Of a stretch of DNA of 44,444 nt, positions 17,493 to 26,822 are shown piece by piece. How positions within the stretch are numbered: the stretch's first letter is position 1; each line of letters begins with the position of its first letter. The translations under genes and the position numbers were made by a program. The stretch is from Limosilactobacillus equigenerosi DSM 18793 = JCM 14505. GTDB lineage: Bacteria; Bacillota; Bacilli; Lactobacillales; Lactobacillaceae. The stretch lies in NCBI RefSeq assembly GCF_001311375.1, contig NZ_BBAS01000011.1, positions 1 to 44,444 on the forward strand. Reading direction: 5' to 3'. The notes beneath the pieces were generated by a model, which was not told the origin of the DNA, ran no database searches, and was given only the letters and a program-made list of their open reading frames with translations.

Positions 17493-18749
17493 ATGGATTT
17501 AGAATTAATGACGGGGGTTAATTTACATGTACTCCCGACAACTCAATTTCAAATTACCCGGTTAATGGTAACTTTTACGACCAAACATGATGGGCAAAAT
17601 GCGGCCGCGCGGAATTTATTAGCCAATGTCTTATCAACTAGTAGTGCTAAATATCCAACGCAAACGGCTTTGGCGCGGCATTTAGCCACTCTGTATGGCG
17701 CTACCATGGGTGCGTATGTGTCACGTTTATCGAAGGCGCATGTGATGCGGTTTAAATCGAGTTTTATTAATGATGAAATCGCTGGCGAAGCGTTATTCCC
17801 CAAAGTATTAGCATTATTACAAGAAATTATTTTTAACCCGTTATTAGTGAAGGAAAGTTTTGACTCAGAAACGGTTGCATTACAACAAACCAACGTTGTT
17901 AATACATTACGATCCTGGGATGATGACAAACAATTTTATGCGTTGCGCCAAGTTGAAGAATTATATTATCAACATGATGCAGCGATGAAAGTTCCGGGAA
18001 CGGGCACCGCAGATCAAGTGGCTGCTGTGACGATGGCTGATTTAGTGGCAACATATCAATCAATGCTTGCGAATGATCAAATTGATATTTATGTGGTGGG
18101 AAAAATTGATGAAGAAGCGGTTAAGGAGGCCGTGTTAGCTTTACCATGGCAGCCACGAGCCAAACAAGTAATTCCGGCACGATACGTGGCTGGAAAACAA
18201 CCGGTACGCAAGCAAGAAGAAGTGCAACCGGTGGCACAAACCAAATTTGATCAAACGTATAACTTACCGATTTATTTTGGCGATGACCTATATTATGCGG
18301 CCCTAGTGATGAATGGGATTTTAGGGGGGACGCCTTATTCCCTGCTGTTTACGAATGTCCGGGAAAAGGCCAGTTTAGCGTATTATGCAAGTACTTCGTT
18401 GCGACCATTTAATGGGCATTTAGTTTTACAAACGGGAATTGAAACGCAAAATTTGGCCCAAGTACGTGAATTGGTACAAACGCAAATTGACTTGTTACAA
18501 GCGGGAGAATTTAGCGCTGAGACGTTAAAAATGGTGCAAGCAACGTTGATTAATCAGCACCAAGCGAACCTTGATCGTTCGAATGCCCGGTTAGAACAAT
18601 TAATTTTACGGAATACCGCGCACGTAGCAGCTAATCCGCATTTTGAAGCTGATATTATGGCCGTGACCAAAGAACAAGTCGTGGCCGTGGCTAAGCAATT
18701 ATCACTCCAAACAGAGTATGTATTAGTAGGAGGAAAGGCCGATGATTAA
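17493..18749 (+). CDS. ymfF: M16-family peptidase-like protein YmfF/YfmF (non-catalytic partner)
   Basis: A 418-residue pitrilysin/insulinase-fold protein, complete. The N-terminal domain lacks the HxxEH zinc motif, so it should be the non-catalytic partner of the next gene. It overlaps that gene by 8 bases, which implies translational coupling. In Bacillus the ymfF-ymfH pair lies next to ymfI, an enzyme of EF-P modification, but ymfI is not found here. A GAGGAAAT site precedes the ATG. Confidence 0.88.
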   Translation: MDLELMTGVNLHVLPTTQFQITRLMVTFTTKHDGQNAAARNLLANVLSTSSAKYPTQTALARHLATLYGATMGAYVSRLSKAHVMRFKSSFINDEIAGEALFPKVLALLQEIIFNPLLVKESFDSETVALQQTNVVNTLRSWDDDKQFYALRQVEELYYQHDAAMKVPGTGTADQVAAVTMADLVATYQSMLANDQIDIYVVGKIDEEAVKEAVLALPWQPRAKQVIPARYVAGKQPVRKQEEVQPVAQTKFDQTYNLPIYFGDDLYYAALVMNGILGGTPYSLLFTNVREKASLAYYASTSLRPFNGHLVLQTGIETQNLAQVRELVQTQIDLLQAGEFSAETLKMVQATLINQHQANLDRSNARLEQLILRNTAHVAANPHFEADIMAVTKEQVVAVAKQLSLQTEYVLVGGKADD

Positions 18750-20031
18750 AGTGACCCCAACGAATGAAGTGGTTAGTCAAACCCTAGCTAATGGCTTACA
18801 AGTTAAGCTGTATCCGATGCCGGACTATCACAAAACGTATGCAATTTTAACGACCAATTTTGGATCGGTTGATCGGCGCTACCGCTTGAGTGATGATGAA
18901 GATTGGATTGAAATTCCGGATGGGATGGCGCACTTTTTAGAACATAAAATGTTTGAAAAGGCAGATTACGACGCATTTGAAAAGTTTGGTCAATATGGGG
19001 CGGATGCCAATGCGTTTACCAGTTTTACGCAAACGAGTTACTTGTTTTCAACGACGCAAAATTTGCATGAAAATTTAGATGTACTACTGGATTTTGTGCA
19101 AACTCCTTACTTTAGTGCTGACTCGGTAGCAAAGGAACAAGGAATCATTGGGCAAGAAATTAAGATGTACGCTGATAATCCAGGTAACCGCCTGTACATG
19201 GGGATGATGGGGAATTTATATCCGAATGATCCAATGCACATTGATATTGCTGGGACGGTCGCCTCGATTAGCCAAATTACGGCCGATAAATTATATGATG
19301 CCTACCGTGCTTTTTATCAACCACAAAATATGACGTTATTAGTGGTTGGCCAATTAGATCCTAGCGAAACGTTAACGTGGATTGAACAAAATCAAGCTGC
19401 CAAAACGTTTGCAACCTTGCCATTACCGCAACGTAATCAATTAATTACTGATCCAACGGGGGTTGATGTGATTGCAAGGGATGAAGTTAAGATGGATGTG
19501 CAACGCTCCAAAGTAATGGTTGGCTTACGGGGAACGTATCAGGCACCAACGGGAAAGGAACGATTGCGTTATAAATCCGCGGTAGAATTAGGGTTAGAAT
19601 TATTATTTGATGATACGAGTGATAATTATTTACGTCTTTACAATGAAGGGGTTTTAGATGACTCGTTTAACTTTAGTTTTGAAATTGAACGGGGCTTTCA
19701 TTTTGCATCCTTTGCTACGGAAACGGATGATCCAGCACGGTTTACGGCCGAAATTAAGCAAGTGTTAACAACGGCTCACGAACGCTTACTCGCAAGTGAG
19801 GAGCAATTTACAGCGATTAAAAATGCTACCTTAGGGCGGTTAATTTTTAATTTGGATTCCCCAGAAGCAATTGCTAATCGGTTTGAAGGGGAATTGTTCG
19901 ATCAAGCGATGATTTTTGATGAAATTGCCACGTTGGCTTCAATTAGTTTTACTGAGATGGTTGAGGCTATGATGAAATTAATTGCCCCAATGCGGTTAAC
20001 GCAAATGGTTGTCGCGCCATTAGCTGATTAA
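18742..20031 (+). CDS. ymfH: M16-family zinc peptidase YmfH-like
   Basis: A 429-residue processing-peptidase-like protein with an intact inverted zinc motif HFLEH (about residues 64-68) and a downstream acidic region (EQGIIGQEIKMY) that supplies the third ligand. It would be the active subunit with the preceding gene. The biological substrate is unknown. The reading frame is intact. In relatives the next genes are a short-chain reductase (ymfI) and rodZ; here pgsA follows after 46 bases. Confidence 0.9.
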   Translation: MIKVTPTNEVVSQTLANGLQVKLYPMPDYHKTYAILTTNFGSVDRRYRLSDDEDWIEIPDGMAHFLEHKMFEKADYDAFEKFGQYGADANAFTSFTQTSYLFSTTQNLHENLDVLLDFVQTPYFSADSVAKEQGIIGQEIKMYADNPGNRLYMGMMGNLYPNDPMHIDIAGTVASISQITADKLYDAYRAFYQPQNMTLLVVGQLDPSETLTWIEQNQAAKTFATLPLPQRNQLITDPTGVDVIARDEVKMDVQRSKVMVGLRGTYQAPTGKERLRYKSAVELGLELLFDDTSDNYLRLYNEGVLDDSFNFSFEIERGFHFASFATETDDPARFTAEIKQVLTTAHERLLASEEQFTAIKNATLGRLIFNLDSPEAIANRFEGELFDQAMIFDEIATLASISFTEMVEAMMKLIAPMRLTQMVVAPLAD

Positions 20032-20077
20032 ATATGATATACTGACAACAAATGAGCAACGCAAAGGAGAATTTGTT

Positions 20078-20661
20078 TTGAATCTACCAAATAAATTAAC
20101 GGTGTTACGATTAATTTTAATTCCGTTTTTCTTAGTCCTGATGATTATGCCGGTTCAATGGGGGTACTACTCATTTTTAGGTGCTGAAATTCCGGTAACC
20201 CAATTTTGGGCAGCGATGATTTTTATCGTGGCTTCAATTACGGATAATTTAGATGGTCAAATTGCGCGGCGCCAAAAATTAGTCACTAACTTTGGTAAGT
20301 TTGCTGACCCGCTAGCAGATAAGTTATTAGTGATGACGGCGTTTATCTTATTAGTCGAACAACGGATTTTACCGGCTTGGGCAGTTAGTATCATCATTTG
20401 GCGGGAATTGGCAATTACAGGGTTACGACTGTTAGTTGTTGAACAAAATGGGCAGGTCATGGCGCTCAAATGCCAGGTAAAATTAAGACTACGACGCAAT
20501 TAATTGCGATTATCTTCTTGATTTTAAATAACATTGGGTTTGCATTAATTAATGTCCCATTTGGTCAAATTATGTTCTATATTTGTCTATTCTTTACGGT
20601 TTACTCTGGGATTGACTATATTTATCAAGCCCGCAGTGTGTTTGCTGACGGATTTAAATAA
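20078..20661 (+). CDS. pgsA: Phosphatidylglycerophosphate synthase (one frameshift, TTG start)
   Basis: CDP-alcohol phosphatidyltransferase making PGP from CDP-diacylglycerol and glycerol-3-phosphate in the membrane. The D-x2-D-G-x2-A-R motif is present as DNLDGQIAR, followed by the FGKFADPLADK block (D-x3-D). About four or five membrane segments are seen. TTG at 20078 is eight bases after AAAGGAG. One G is missing near 20461-20464 (VMAAQMPGKIKTTTQ expected). Corrected length is about 194 aa. The gene is essential, so this is probably a record error. Confidence 0.93.
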
Positions 20662-20670
20662 TAAAGGTGT

Positions 20671-20715
20671 TGGTCGTTTGTGATGAAAAAATAGTTCATC
20701 CAGGCGACCATTTTT
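20671..20715 (+). terminator. pgsA terminator
   Basis: TGGTCG/CGACCA with inner TGATGAA/TTCATCC pairing, followed by five T. Confidence 0.78.
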
Positions 20716-20722
20716 GGTTTAA

Positions 20723-20750
20723 TTGTCAGTAAAACGGGTATTTATATAAT
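20723..20750 (+). promoter_or_regulatory. cinA promoter
   Basis: TTGTCA and TATAAT with a 16-base spacer, 16 bases before the cinA ATG. Confidence 0.6.
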
Positions 20751-20765
20751 ACGAGGAGGTAAAAG

Positions 20766-21248
20766 ATGGACCAACAAGTAACGGCCAGTGATGTGGTTAA
20801 ACTATTATCAGAACGTCAATTGACAATCAGCGCCGCCGAAAGTTTAACGGCGGGGATGTTGATGAGTGAATTGGCATCAGTCCCTGGGGCTTCTAAAGTC
20901 TTGTTGGGTGGCTTTGTAACTTATGCCACCGCGTTTAAAACAAAATTATTAGGGGTGCCAGCGGAGTTGATTGCTTCAGCAGGAGTGGTGAGTGAGGCCA
21001 CGGCCATGGCAATGGCTAAAGAATGTCGCCGACAAACCGGAACTGATCTTGCGTTGGGGTTAACGGGAGTGGCCGGTCCCGCTGAGTTAGACGGACAAGC
21101 AGTGGGGACGGTTTGGATTGGGTTAGCGAGTTCCACTGGTCAGGTGGCGCGCTTGTATCAATTTGATGCCAGTTTGACGCGTGAGCAAATTCGGCAAGCG
21201 GCAGTCGCGGCGGCGTTGCAAATGGTGCGCGAACTTTTGTTCGATTAA
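20766..21248 (+). CDS. cinA: CinA C-terminal domain protein (PncC-type amidohydrolase)
   Basis: A 160-residue stand-alone CinA_C domain. The motifs SAAESLTAGML, GGFVTYATAFKTKLLGV and LGLTGVAGPAELDGQAVGTVWIGL are typical; the family deamidates nicotinamide mononucleotide. Most lactobacilli carry a fused protein of about 410 aa with an N-terminal MoCF domain, which is absent here. The gene starts after a strong GAGGAGG site with its own promoter, so it was not cut by a frameshift. The LexA site of recA overlaps its last codons. Confidence 0.9.
   Translation: MDQQVTASDVVKLLSERQLTISAAESLTAGMLMSELASVPGASKVLLGGFVTYATAFKTKLLGVPAELIASAGVVSEATAMAMAKECRRQTGTDLALGLTGVAGPAELDGQAVGTVWIGLASSTGQVARLYQFDASLTREQIRQAAVAAALQMVRELLFD
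21230..21243. promoter_or_regulatory. LexA (SOS) operator upstream of recA
   Basis: CGAACTTTTGTTCG is an exact match to the Gram-positive LexA consensus CGAAC-N4-GTTCG. It lies inside the last codons of cinA (R-E-L-L-F), about 27 bases before the putative recA -35. It predicts SOS induction of recA. Confidence 0.88.
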
Positions 21249-21252
21249 AGGG

Positions 21253-21281
21253 TGGTTTTTTAGCGACTAACCTGTTATGAT
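21253..21281 (+). promoter_or_regulatory. recA promoter
   Basis: TATGAT (21276-21281) with a weak TGGTTT 17 bases upstream, 36 bases before the recA start. Confidence 0.5.
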
Positions 21282-21316
21282 ATTGATATTGAATTGAAAT
21301 AAGGGAGGACAGCAAC

Positions 21317-22369
21317 GTGGCTGACCAAAGACAAGCGGCACTGGAAAGTGCGTTACGAAAAATTGAAAAGAATTTTGGTAAAGGCTCCATTATGCGAATG
21401 GGGGATGCAGCTGATACGAAGATTGCAACCGTTTCAAGTGGTTCCTTAGCAATTGATGAAGCCCTTGGGGTAGGTGGTTACCCACGGGGCCGAATTATTG
21501 AAATGTATGGACCAGAAAGTTCTGGGAAAACGACGGTTGCCTTGCACGCGGTAGCCGAAGTGCAAAAGCGTGGGGGAACGGCCGCTTATATCGATGCCGA
21601 AAACGCTTTAGATCCACAATATGCAACGGCCCTAGGAGTTAATATTGATGAATTATTACTCTCCCAACCTGATACTGGGGAACAGGGGTTAGAAATTGCC
21701 GATGCATTGATTGCCAGTGGGGCGGTTGATATCGTGGTTGTTGACTCGGTAGCCGCTTTAGTTCCACGAGCTGAAATTGAAGGGGAAATGGGGGATACCC
21801 ACGTTGGGTTACAAGCCCGGTTAATGTCCCAAGCACTCCGGAAGTTGTCGGGGGAAATTAACAAGACCAAGACGATTGCAATCTTTATTAACCAAATTCG
21901 GGAAAAAGTTGGGGTGATGTTTGGGAACCCTGAAACGACGCCTGGTGGTCGGGCCTTGAAGTTTTACTCCACGATTCGGTTAGAAGTTCGGCGGGGTGAA
22001 CAATTAAAGAACGGAACCGATGTAATCGGGAACCGGACAAAGATTAAAGTTGTTAAGAACAAGGTGGCGCCGCCATTTAAGCGGGCTGAAGTTGATATTA
22101 TGTACGGTGAAGGGATTTCTAAGACGGGTGAATTGCTTGATATGGCCGTTGAAAAGGATCTCGTTAATAAGAGTGGGGCTTGGTATTCCTATAAGAGTGA
22201 TCGAATTGGTCAAGGACGGGAAAATGCTAAGACTTGGTTAGCCGAACATCCAGAAGCGATGAACGAATTAATGAATCAAGTTCGGGTCGCATACGGGATG
22301 GAAGCTGATGATTCGATTCCAGCGCCATCTGCAGCTGAACCTGATGCTCCGGCAACACCGGAAGAATAG
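21317..22369 (+). CDS. recA: Recombinase RecA
   Basis: A 350-residue RecA, complete. Walker A is GPESSGKTT (65-73), Walker [13 protein letters not shown], the DNA-binding loop region [20 protein letters not shown]. The variable acidic tail ([10 protein letters not shown]) is present. It starts with GTG, eight bases after GGAGGA. It carries out homologous strand exchange and activates LexA self-cleavage. The LexA operator upstream and a terminator downstream make it a single SOS unit. Confidence 0.99.
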   Translation: MADQRQAALESALRKIEKNFGKGSIMRMGDAADTKIATVSSGSLAIDEALGVGGYPRGRIIEMYGPESSGKTTVALHAVAEVQKRGGTAAYIDAENALDPQYATALGVNIDELLLSQPDTGEQGLEIADALIASGAVDIVVVDSVAALVPRAEIEGEMGDTHVGLQARLMSQALRKLSGEINKTKTIAIFINQIREKVGVMFGNPETTPGGRALKFYSTIRLEVRRGEQLKNGTDVIGNRTKIKVVKNKVAPPFKRAEVDIMYGEGISKTGELLDMAVEKDLVNKSGAWYSYKSDRIGQGRENAKTWLAEHPEAMNELMNQVRVAYGMEADDSIPAPSAAEPDAPATPEE

Positions 22370-22376
22370 TTAGATA

Positions 22377-22422
22377 AATGGTCATTAATTGCGTAGTTTT
22401 CGTCAATTAGTGACCATTTTTA
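22377..22422 (+). terminator. recA terminator
   Basis: AATGGTCATTAATTG and CAATTAGTGACCATT form a long stem with one wobble, then T residues, immediately after recA. Confidence 0.85.
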
Positions 22423-22447
22423 AATAATGGCGATCACTGGCAAATGA

Positions 22448-22476
22448 TTGACACACTTATTCCTAGAGGATAGAAT
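22448..22476 (+). promoter_or_regulatory. rny promoter
   Basis: TTGACA (22448-22453) and TAGAAT (22471-22476) with a 17-base spacer, about 50 bases upstream of the GTG start. An inverted repeat CTGTATGGA/TCTATACAG (about 22481-22507) follows in the leader. Confidence 0.7.
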
Positions 22477-22525
22477 TAAAGCTGTATGGACTCTAATTAT
22501 CTATACAGAAATTGAGGTGAAGAAA

Positions 22526-24087
22526 GTGACATTAACAACAATAATGATCCTTTTCGCCGTCATTGCGATTGTTTTCATTGCTGGATATTGGGTGCGTAAA
22601 ATGGTTTATGAAAACCGTTTGAATCGGGCTCATATCAGTGCTGAAGGAATTATCGCTGCTGCTAAAAAAAGAAGCGGATACAGCTAAAAAAAGAAGCCAT
22701 TATTGAAGCCAAGGATGCTGCACACCGCTACCGCGAATCAGTCGAAACGGAATTAACGGGCCGTCGCCATGACGTCCAAAAACAAGAAGAACGTTTGATT
22801 CAACGGGAGTCTTCGTTAGACAGAAAAGATAATGCTTTAGAAAACCGTGAAAATGCGGTAAGCAAACGGGAACAAAAGCTCGATCGCCGTTCGGAAAAGT
22901 TAGAACAAGACGAGCAACAGGTTGCAACTTTAATTGCTAAACAAAGCCAAGAACTTCAACGGATTGCGGGATTAACCCAAGCTGAAGCGAAGCAATTATT
23001 ATTAGATGAATTAAAAACGCAACTCGCTAGTGAACGCGAAAAGATGATTCGAGAAGCAATCGAACAAGCTCAATATAATGCTGATAAAAAGGCAAAGGGC
23101 TTGATTGTTGAAGCGATTCAACGGAGTGCGGCCGATATGGTTTCTGAAGCCACGGTGACCGTGGTGACTTTACCAAACGATGAAATGAAAGGTCGCATTA
23201 TTGGGCGTGAAGGGCGGAATATTCGCACGATTGAAACGTTAACGGGGATTGATTTAATTATTGACGATACCCCAGAGGCAGTCATTTTAAGTGGTTTTGA
23301 TCCGGTACGGCGCGAAATTGCCAAAATGGCCTTGGAAAAGTTGATTAAGGATGGGCGGATTCATCCGGCACGGATTGAAGAAGCAGTGGATAAGGCCCGC
23401 GAGGAAATGGACAATCAACTGCGGGAAGTTGGGGATCAAGCGGTCTTTGACTTGGGAATCCATGGGATGCATCCGGATTTAATCAAGACGATTGGGCGGA
23501 TGAAATACCGGACGAGTTATGGTCAAAACGTCTTGCAACACTCAATTGAGGTTGCGAAACTGATGGGCATTATGGCCGCGGAATTAGGCGAAGATGTTGA
23601 ATTAGCCAAGCGAGCTGGTTTATTACATGATATTGGGAAAGCCATTGATCGTGAAGTTGAAGGATCCCACGTTGAATTAGGGGTTGAATTGGTGCAAAAG
23701 TATCATGAAAACCCAGTGGTAATCAATGCGATTGCTTCTCACCATGGTGACGTGCCTGCTGAATCAATCATCGCGGCCTTAGTTCAAGCGATGGATGCCA
23801 TTTCAGGGGCGCGGCCAGGGGCCCGGAGTGAATCGTTGGAACAATACATTCAACGGTTAACGAAGCTTGAAAGCCTTGCTAACGAACATGCCGGGGTGCA
23901 AAAGAGTTATGCAATTCAAGCCGGGCGTGAAATTCGGGTGATGGTGCAACCAACTGCCGTGTCCGATAAGCAAGCAGCCAGCTTAGCGTTTGATTTAAAG
24001 AATGAAATTGAGCAACAACTCGAATATCCGGGGCACATTAAAGTGACGGTCATTCGGGAAACGCGTGCAATTGAATATGCAAAATAG
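22526..24087 (+). CDS. rny: Ribonuclease Y (two frameshifts)
   Basis: Membrane-anchored endoribonuclease starting mRNA decay. N-terminal helix ([21 protein letters not shown]), long charged coiled coil (about 30-200), KH domain ([15 protein letters not shown]) and HD domain ([10 protein letters not shown], with SHHGDVP) are in order. GTG 22526 follows GAGGTGA; a longer frame from 22448 is not credible because it would cover the promoter. Two nearly identical A7 runs (22664-22670 and 22686-22692) should each be A6 ([20 protein letters not shown]). Corrected length is about 519 aa, as in Bacillus. Confidence 0.96.
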
Positions 24088-24094
24088 TTTAAAG

Positions 24095-24134
24095 CAGGTT
24101 AATGACGAAGGGTCATGAGCCTGTTTTTGTTTTT
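24095..24134 (+). terminator. rny terminator
   Basis: CAGG...CCTG with inner ATGAC/GTCAT pairing and a T-rich tail, just beyond the rny stop. Confidence 0.78.
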
Positions 24135-24190
24135 AAGGGTTAAATCGATTAAAATAGAACTTAGATTAAAAAAGTGAGGAGAATCAATTT

Positions 24191-26821
24191 ATGGCGAAGC
24201 AAACCCCAATGATGGCGCAATATCAAGCAATTAAAGATCAATATCCGGATGCATTTTTATTCTACCGGTTAGGTGACTTTTATGAGATGTTCAATGATGA
24301 TGCCATTAAAGGGGCGCAATTGTTGGAATTAACGTTAACGACGCGGAACAAAAAGGCGGATAACCCAATTCCAATGTGTGGCGTGCCGCACCGAGCAGTC
24401 GATAGCTACATTGATATCCTAATTGAAAAAGGTTATAAGGTGGCCATTTGTGAACAAATGGAAGATCCAAAGGCCGCAAAAGGGATGGTTAAGCGGGCTG
24501 TGACGCGCTTAATTACACCGGGGACGCAAATGGATTTAGCCGGTGACCAAACGCGATCGAATAACTATTTAACGGCGTTAACGCAACAAGCGCAACAATA
24601 TGAAATTGCGTATGTTGACTTAACAACCGGGGAATTAAAAACGACCACGGTAAATACTTGGGAACTGGCCGTCAATGAATTGGTTAATTTACGGACAAAA
24701 GAAGTCGTCGTAACTCCTGATTTAGGGGAGGACCAGCGCTCAGAATTAACGAAACGCGAAATCTTGGTCTCAACGCAACCGCAAGTTGAGGCACAAGCAG
24801 AAATTAGTTATGTCACGCAAGCGTTGAGTGATGCAGGACAGATTGCTGTAGTTTCGCTGCTGGTTAGTTACCTGTTAGCAACGCAAAAGCGGTCATTATC
24901 GCACTTGCAACCGGCCGTTAGTTATCAACTAGATTCCTTTATGAAGTTGGATCCCCATTCGATGGCGAACCTTGAGTTGTTGACCAACTTACGGACTGGT
25001 AAACGGCAAGGGACCTTAGTTTGGTTGATGGATGCCACGAAAACAGCAATGGGGAGTCGGTTATTAAAGCAGTGGCTGAACCGACCATTAATTGATCAAG
25101 CAGCGATTGAACTACGCCAAGATAAGGTCCAAGGGTTAATGGATCATTACTTTGAACGCCAAAATCTGCAAACGGAATTGACGAAAGTTTATGACTTAGA
25201 ACGGTTGGCGGGCCGAGTGGCGTATGGGAGTGTCAACGGTCGGGATTTAATTCAATTAAAAACATCGTTGGAACAAATTCCTAAGTTACGCTATATTTTG
25301 GAAGAAATGGAACTCCCTGTGTTTGATCAACTAGTGGATGATTTAGATCCATTAACTGATATTGCCGATTTAATTGATAAATCAATTGCGCCCGAACCAC
25401 CGATTGCAATCACGGATGGGGGCGTCATTCGGGATGGGTACCGGCAGCAATTAGATGAGTACCGGGATGCCATGGCCAACGGGAAACAATGGATTGCGGA
25501 GTTACAAGCTCGGGAACGAGAAGCGACCGGGATTAGTAATTTGAAGATTGGTTACAACAATGTCTTTGGTTACTATATTGAAGTGACGAAGGCGAATATT
25601 GCGAAATTGCCGGCGGATCGTTATGAACGTAAACAAACGCTCACGAATGCGGAACGATTTGCAACGCCTGAATTAAAGGAGCGGGAACGCTTGATTTTGG
25701 AAGCGCGGGAAAAGTCAACGGCGCTGGAATATGAACTCTTTACGGCTGTTCGGGATGAAATCAAGACCGCCATTCCGCGGTTGCAGGCCGTGGCCAAATT
25801 ATTAGCCGAAATTGACGTTTTGCAAAGCTTTGCCGTGATTAGTGAAAACTATCAATTTGTTCGACCGGAATTAAATCATAATCATCAGCTTGCGATTGAA
25901 GCGGGCCGACATCCCGTTGTGGAAAAGTTTCTCGGTCACCAAGCTTATGTGCCCAATGATGTGATGATGGATCCGGAGACATCAATGTTGCTGATTACGG
26001 GACCAAACATGTCAGGGAAGAGTACCTATATGCGGCAATTGGCCTTAATGGCGATTATGGCGCAAGTGGGGTGTTTTGTCCCCGCCAAACATGCGGTCAT
26101 GCCGATTTTTGATCAAATCTTCACGCGGATTGGGGCCGCCGATGATTTAGTCTCTGGGGAAAGTACGTTCATGGTTGAAATGATGGAAGCTAATCGTGCT
26201 TTAACTGATGCGACCGCCGACAGTTTAATCTTATTTGATGAAATTGGGCGGGGGACGGCGACCTATGATGGGATGGCCTTAGCACAAGCAATTATTGAAT
26301 ATGTGCATAATGAAATTGGCGCCAAAACGCTATTTTCAACCCACTATCATGAATTAACGAGTCTCGCGCAACAATTACCGCACTTACAAAATGTCCATGT
26401 TGGAGCGACCGAAGAAGATGGTCAACTCGTCTTTTTACACCAAGTGTTACCTGGACCGGCCGATCAGTCGTATGGGGTTAATGTAGCTCAATTAGCTGGG
26501 ATGCCAGCCAGTCTATTGGCACGGGCGCGGGCAATTTTAACCCAATTAGAACAAGGTGAAGCCACAACTTCAACGCCGGAAGTAGTAACGAATCAAGTAG
26601 CAACATCATCAGTAACTCAATCAACTGAACCGGCTGTTAAGGTGGAGGATCCAGTTGCTGATCAATTAGCATTATTTAATCCGCAAGCAGAACCAACGGT
26701 AACAAAGGAACAAGCGCAAGTCTTAACCGAGTTAACGAACTTAAATTTAATGGCGATGACGCCCATGGATATGATGAATCAAGTTTATCAATGGCAAAAA
26801 AACATTGCAGTAAGGAACTAA
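24191..26821 (+). CDS. mutS: DNA mismatch repair protein MutS
   Basis: An 876-residue MutS, the largest unbroken gene here. The mismatch-reading motif FYE is at about 30-32, Walker [10 protein letters not shown] at 604-612, and Walker [17 protein letters not shown], then STHYHEL. It recognises mispairs and recruits MutL. A GTGAGGAGAA site precedes the ATG, and mutL starts one base after its stop. The last codons pass through an A7 run (about 26797-26803). With A6 the protein would end ...WQKTLQ, so the final six residues are uncertain. Confidence 0.98.
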   Translation: MAKQTPMMAQYQAIKDQYPDAFLFYRLGDFYEMFNDDAIKGAQLLELTLTTRNKKADNPIPMCGVPHRAVDSYIDILIEKGYKVAICEQMEDPKAAKGMVKRAVTRLITPGTQMDLAGDQTRSNNYLTALTQQAQQYEIAYVDLTTGELKTTTVNTWELAVNELVNLRTKEVVVTPDLGEDQRSELTKREILVSTQPQVEAQAEISYVTQALSDAGQIAVVSLLVSYLLATQKRSLSHLQPAVSYQLDSFMKLDPHSMANLELLTNLRTGKRQGTLVWLMDATKTAMGSRLLKQWLNRPLIDQAAIELRQDKVQGLMDHYFERQNLQTELTKVYDLERLAGRVAYGSVNGRDLIQLKTSLEQIPKLRYILEEMELPVFDQLVDDLDPLTDIADLIDKSIAPEPPIAITDGGVIRDGYRQQLDEYRDAMANGKQWIAELQAREREATGISNLKIGYNNVFGYYIEVTKANIAKLPADRYERKQTLTNAERFATPELKERERLILEAREKSTALEYELFTAVRDEIKTAIPRLQAVAKLLAEIDVLQSFAVISENYQFVRPELNHNHQLAIEAGRHPVVEKFLGHQAYVPNDVMMDPETSMLLITGPNMSGKSTYMRQLALMAIMAQVGCFVPAKHAVMPIFDQIFTRIGAADDLVSGESTFMVEMMEANRALTDATADSLILFDEIGRGTATYDGMALAQAIIEYVHNEIGAKTLFSTHYHELTSLAQQLPHLQNVHVGATEEDGQLVFLHQVLPGPADQSYGVNVAQLAGMPASLLARARAILTQLEQGEATTSTPEVVTNQVATSSVTQSTEPAVKVEDPVADQLALFNPQAEPTVTKEQAQVLTELTNLNLMAMTPMDMMNQVYQWQKNIAVRN

Positions 26822-26822
26822 A

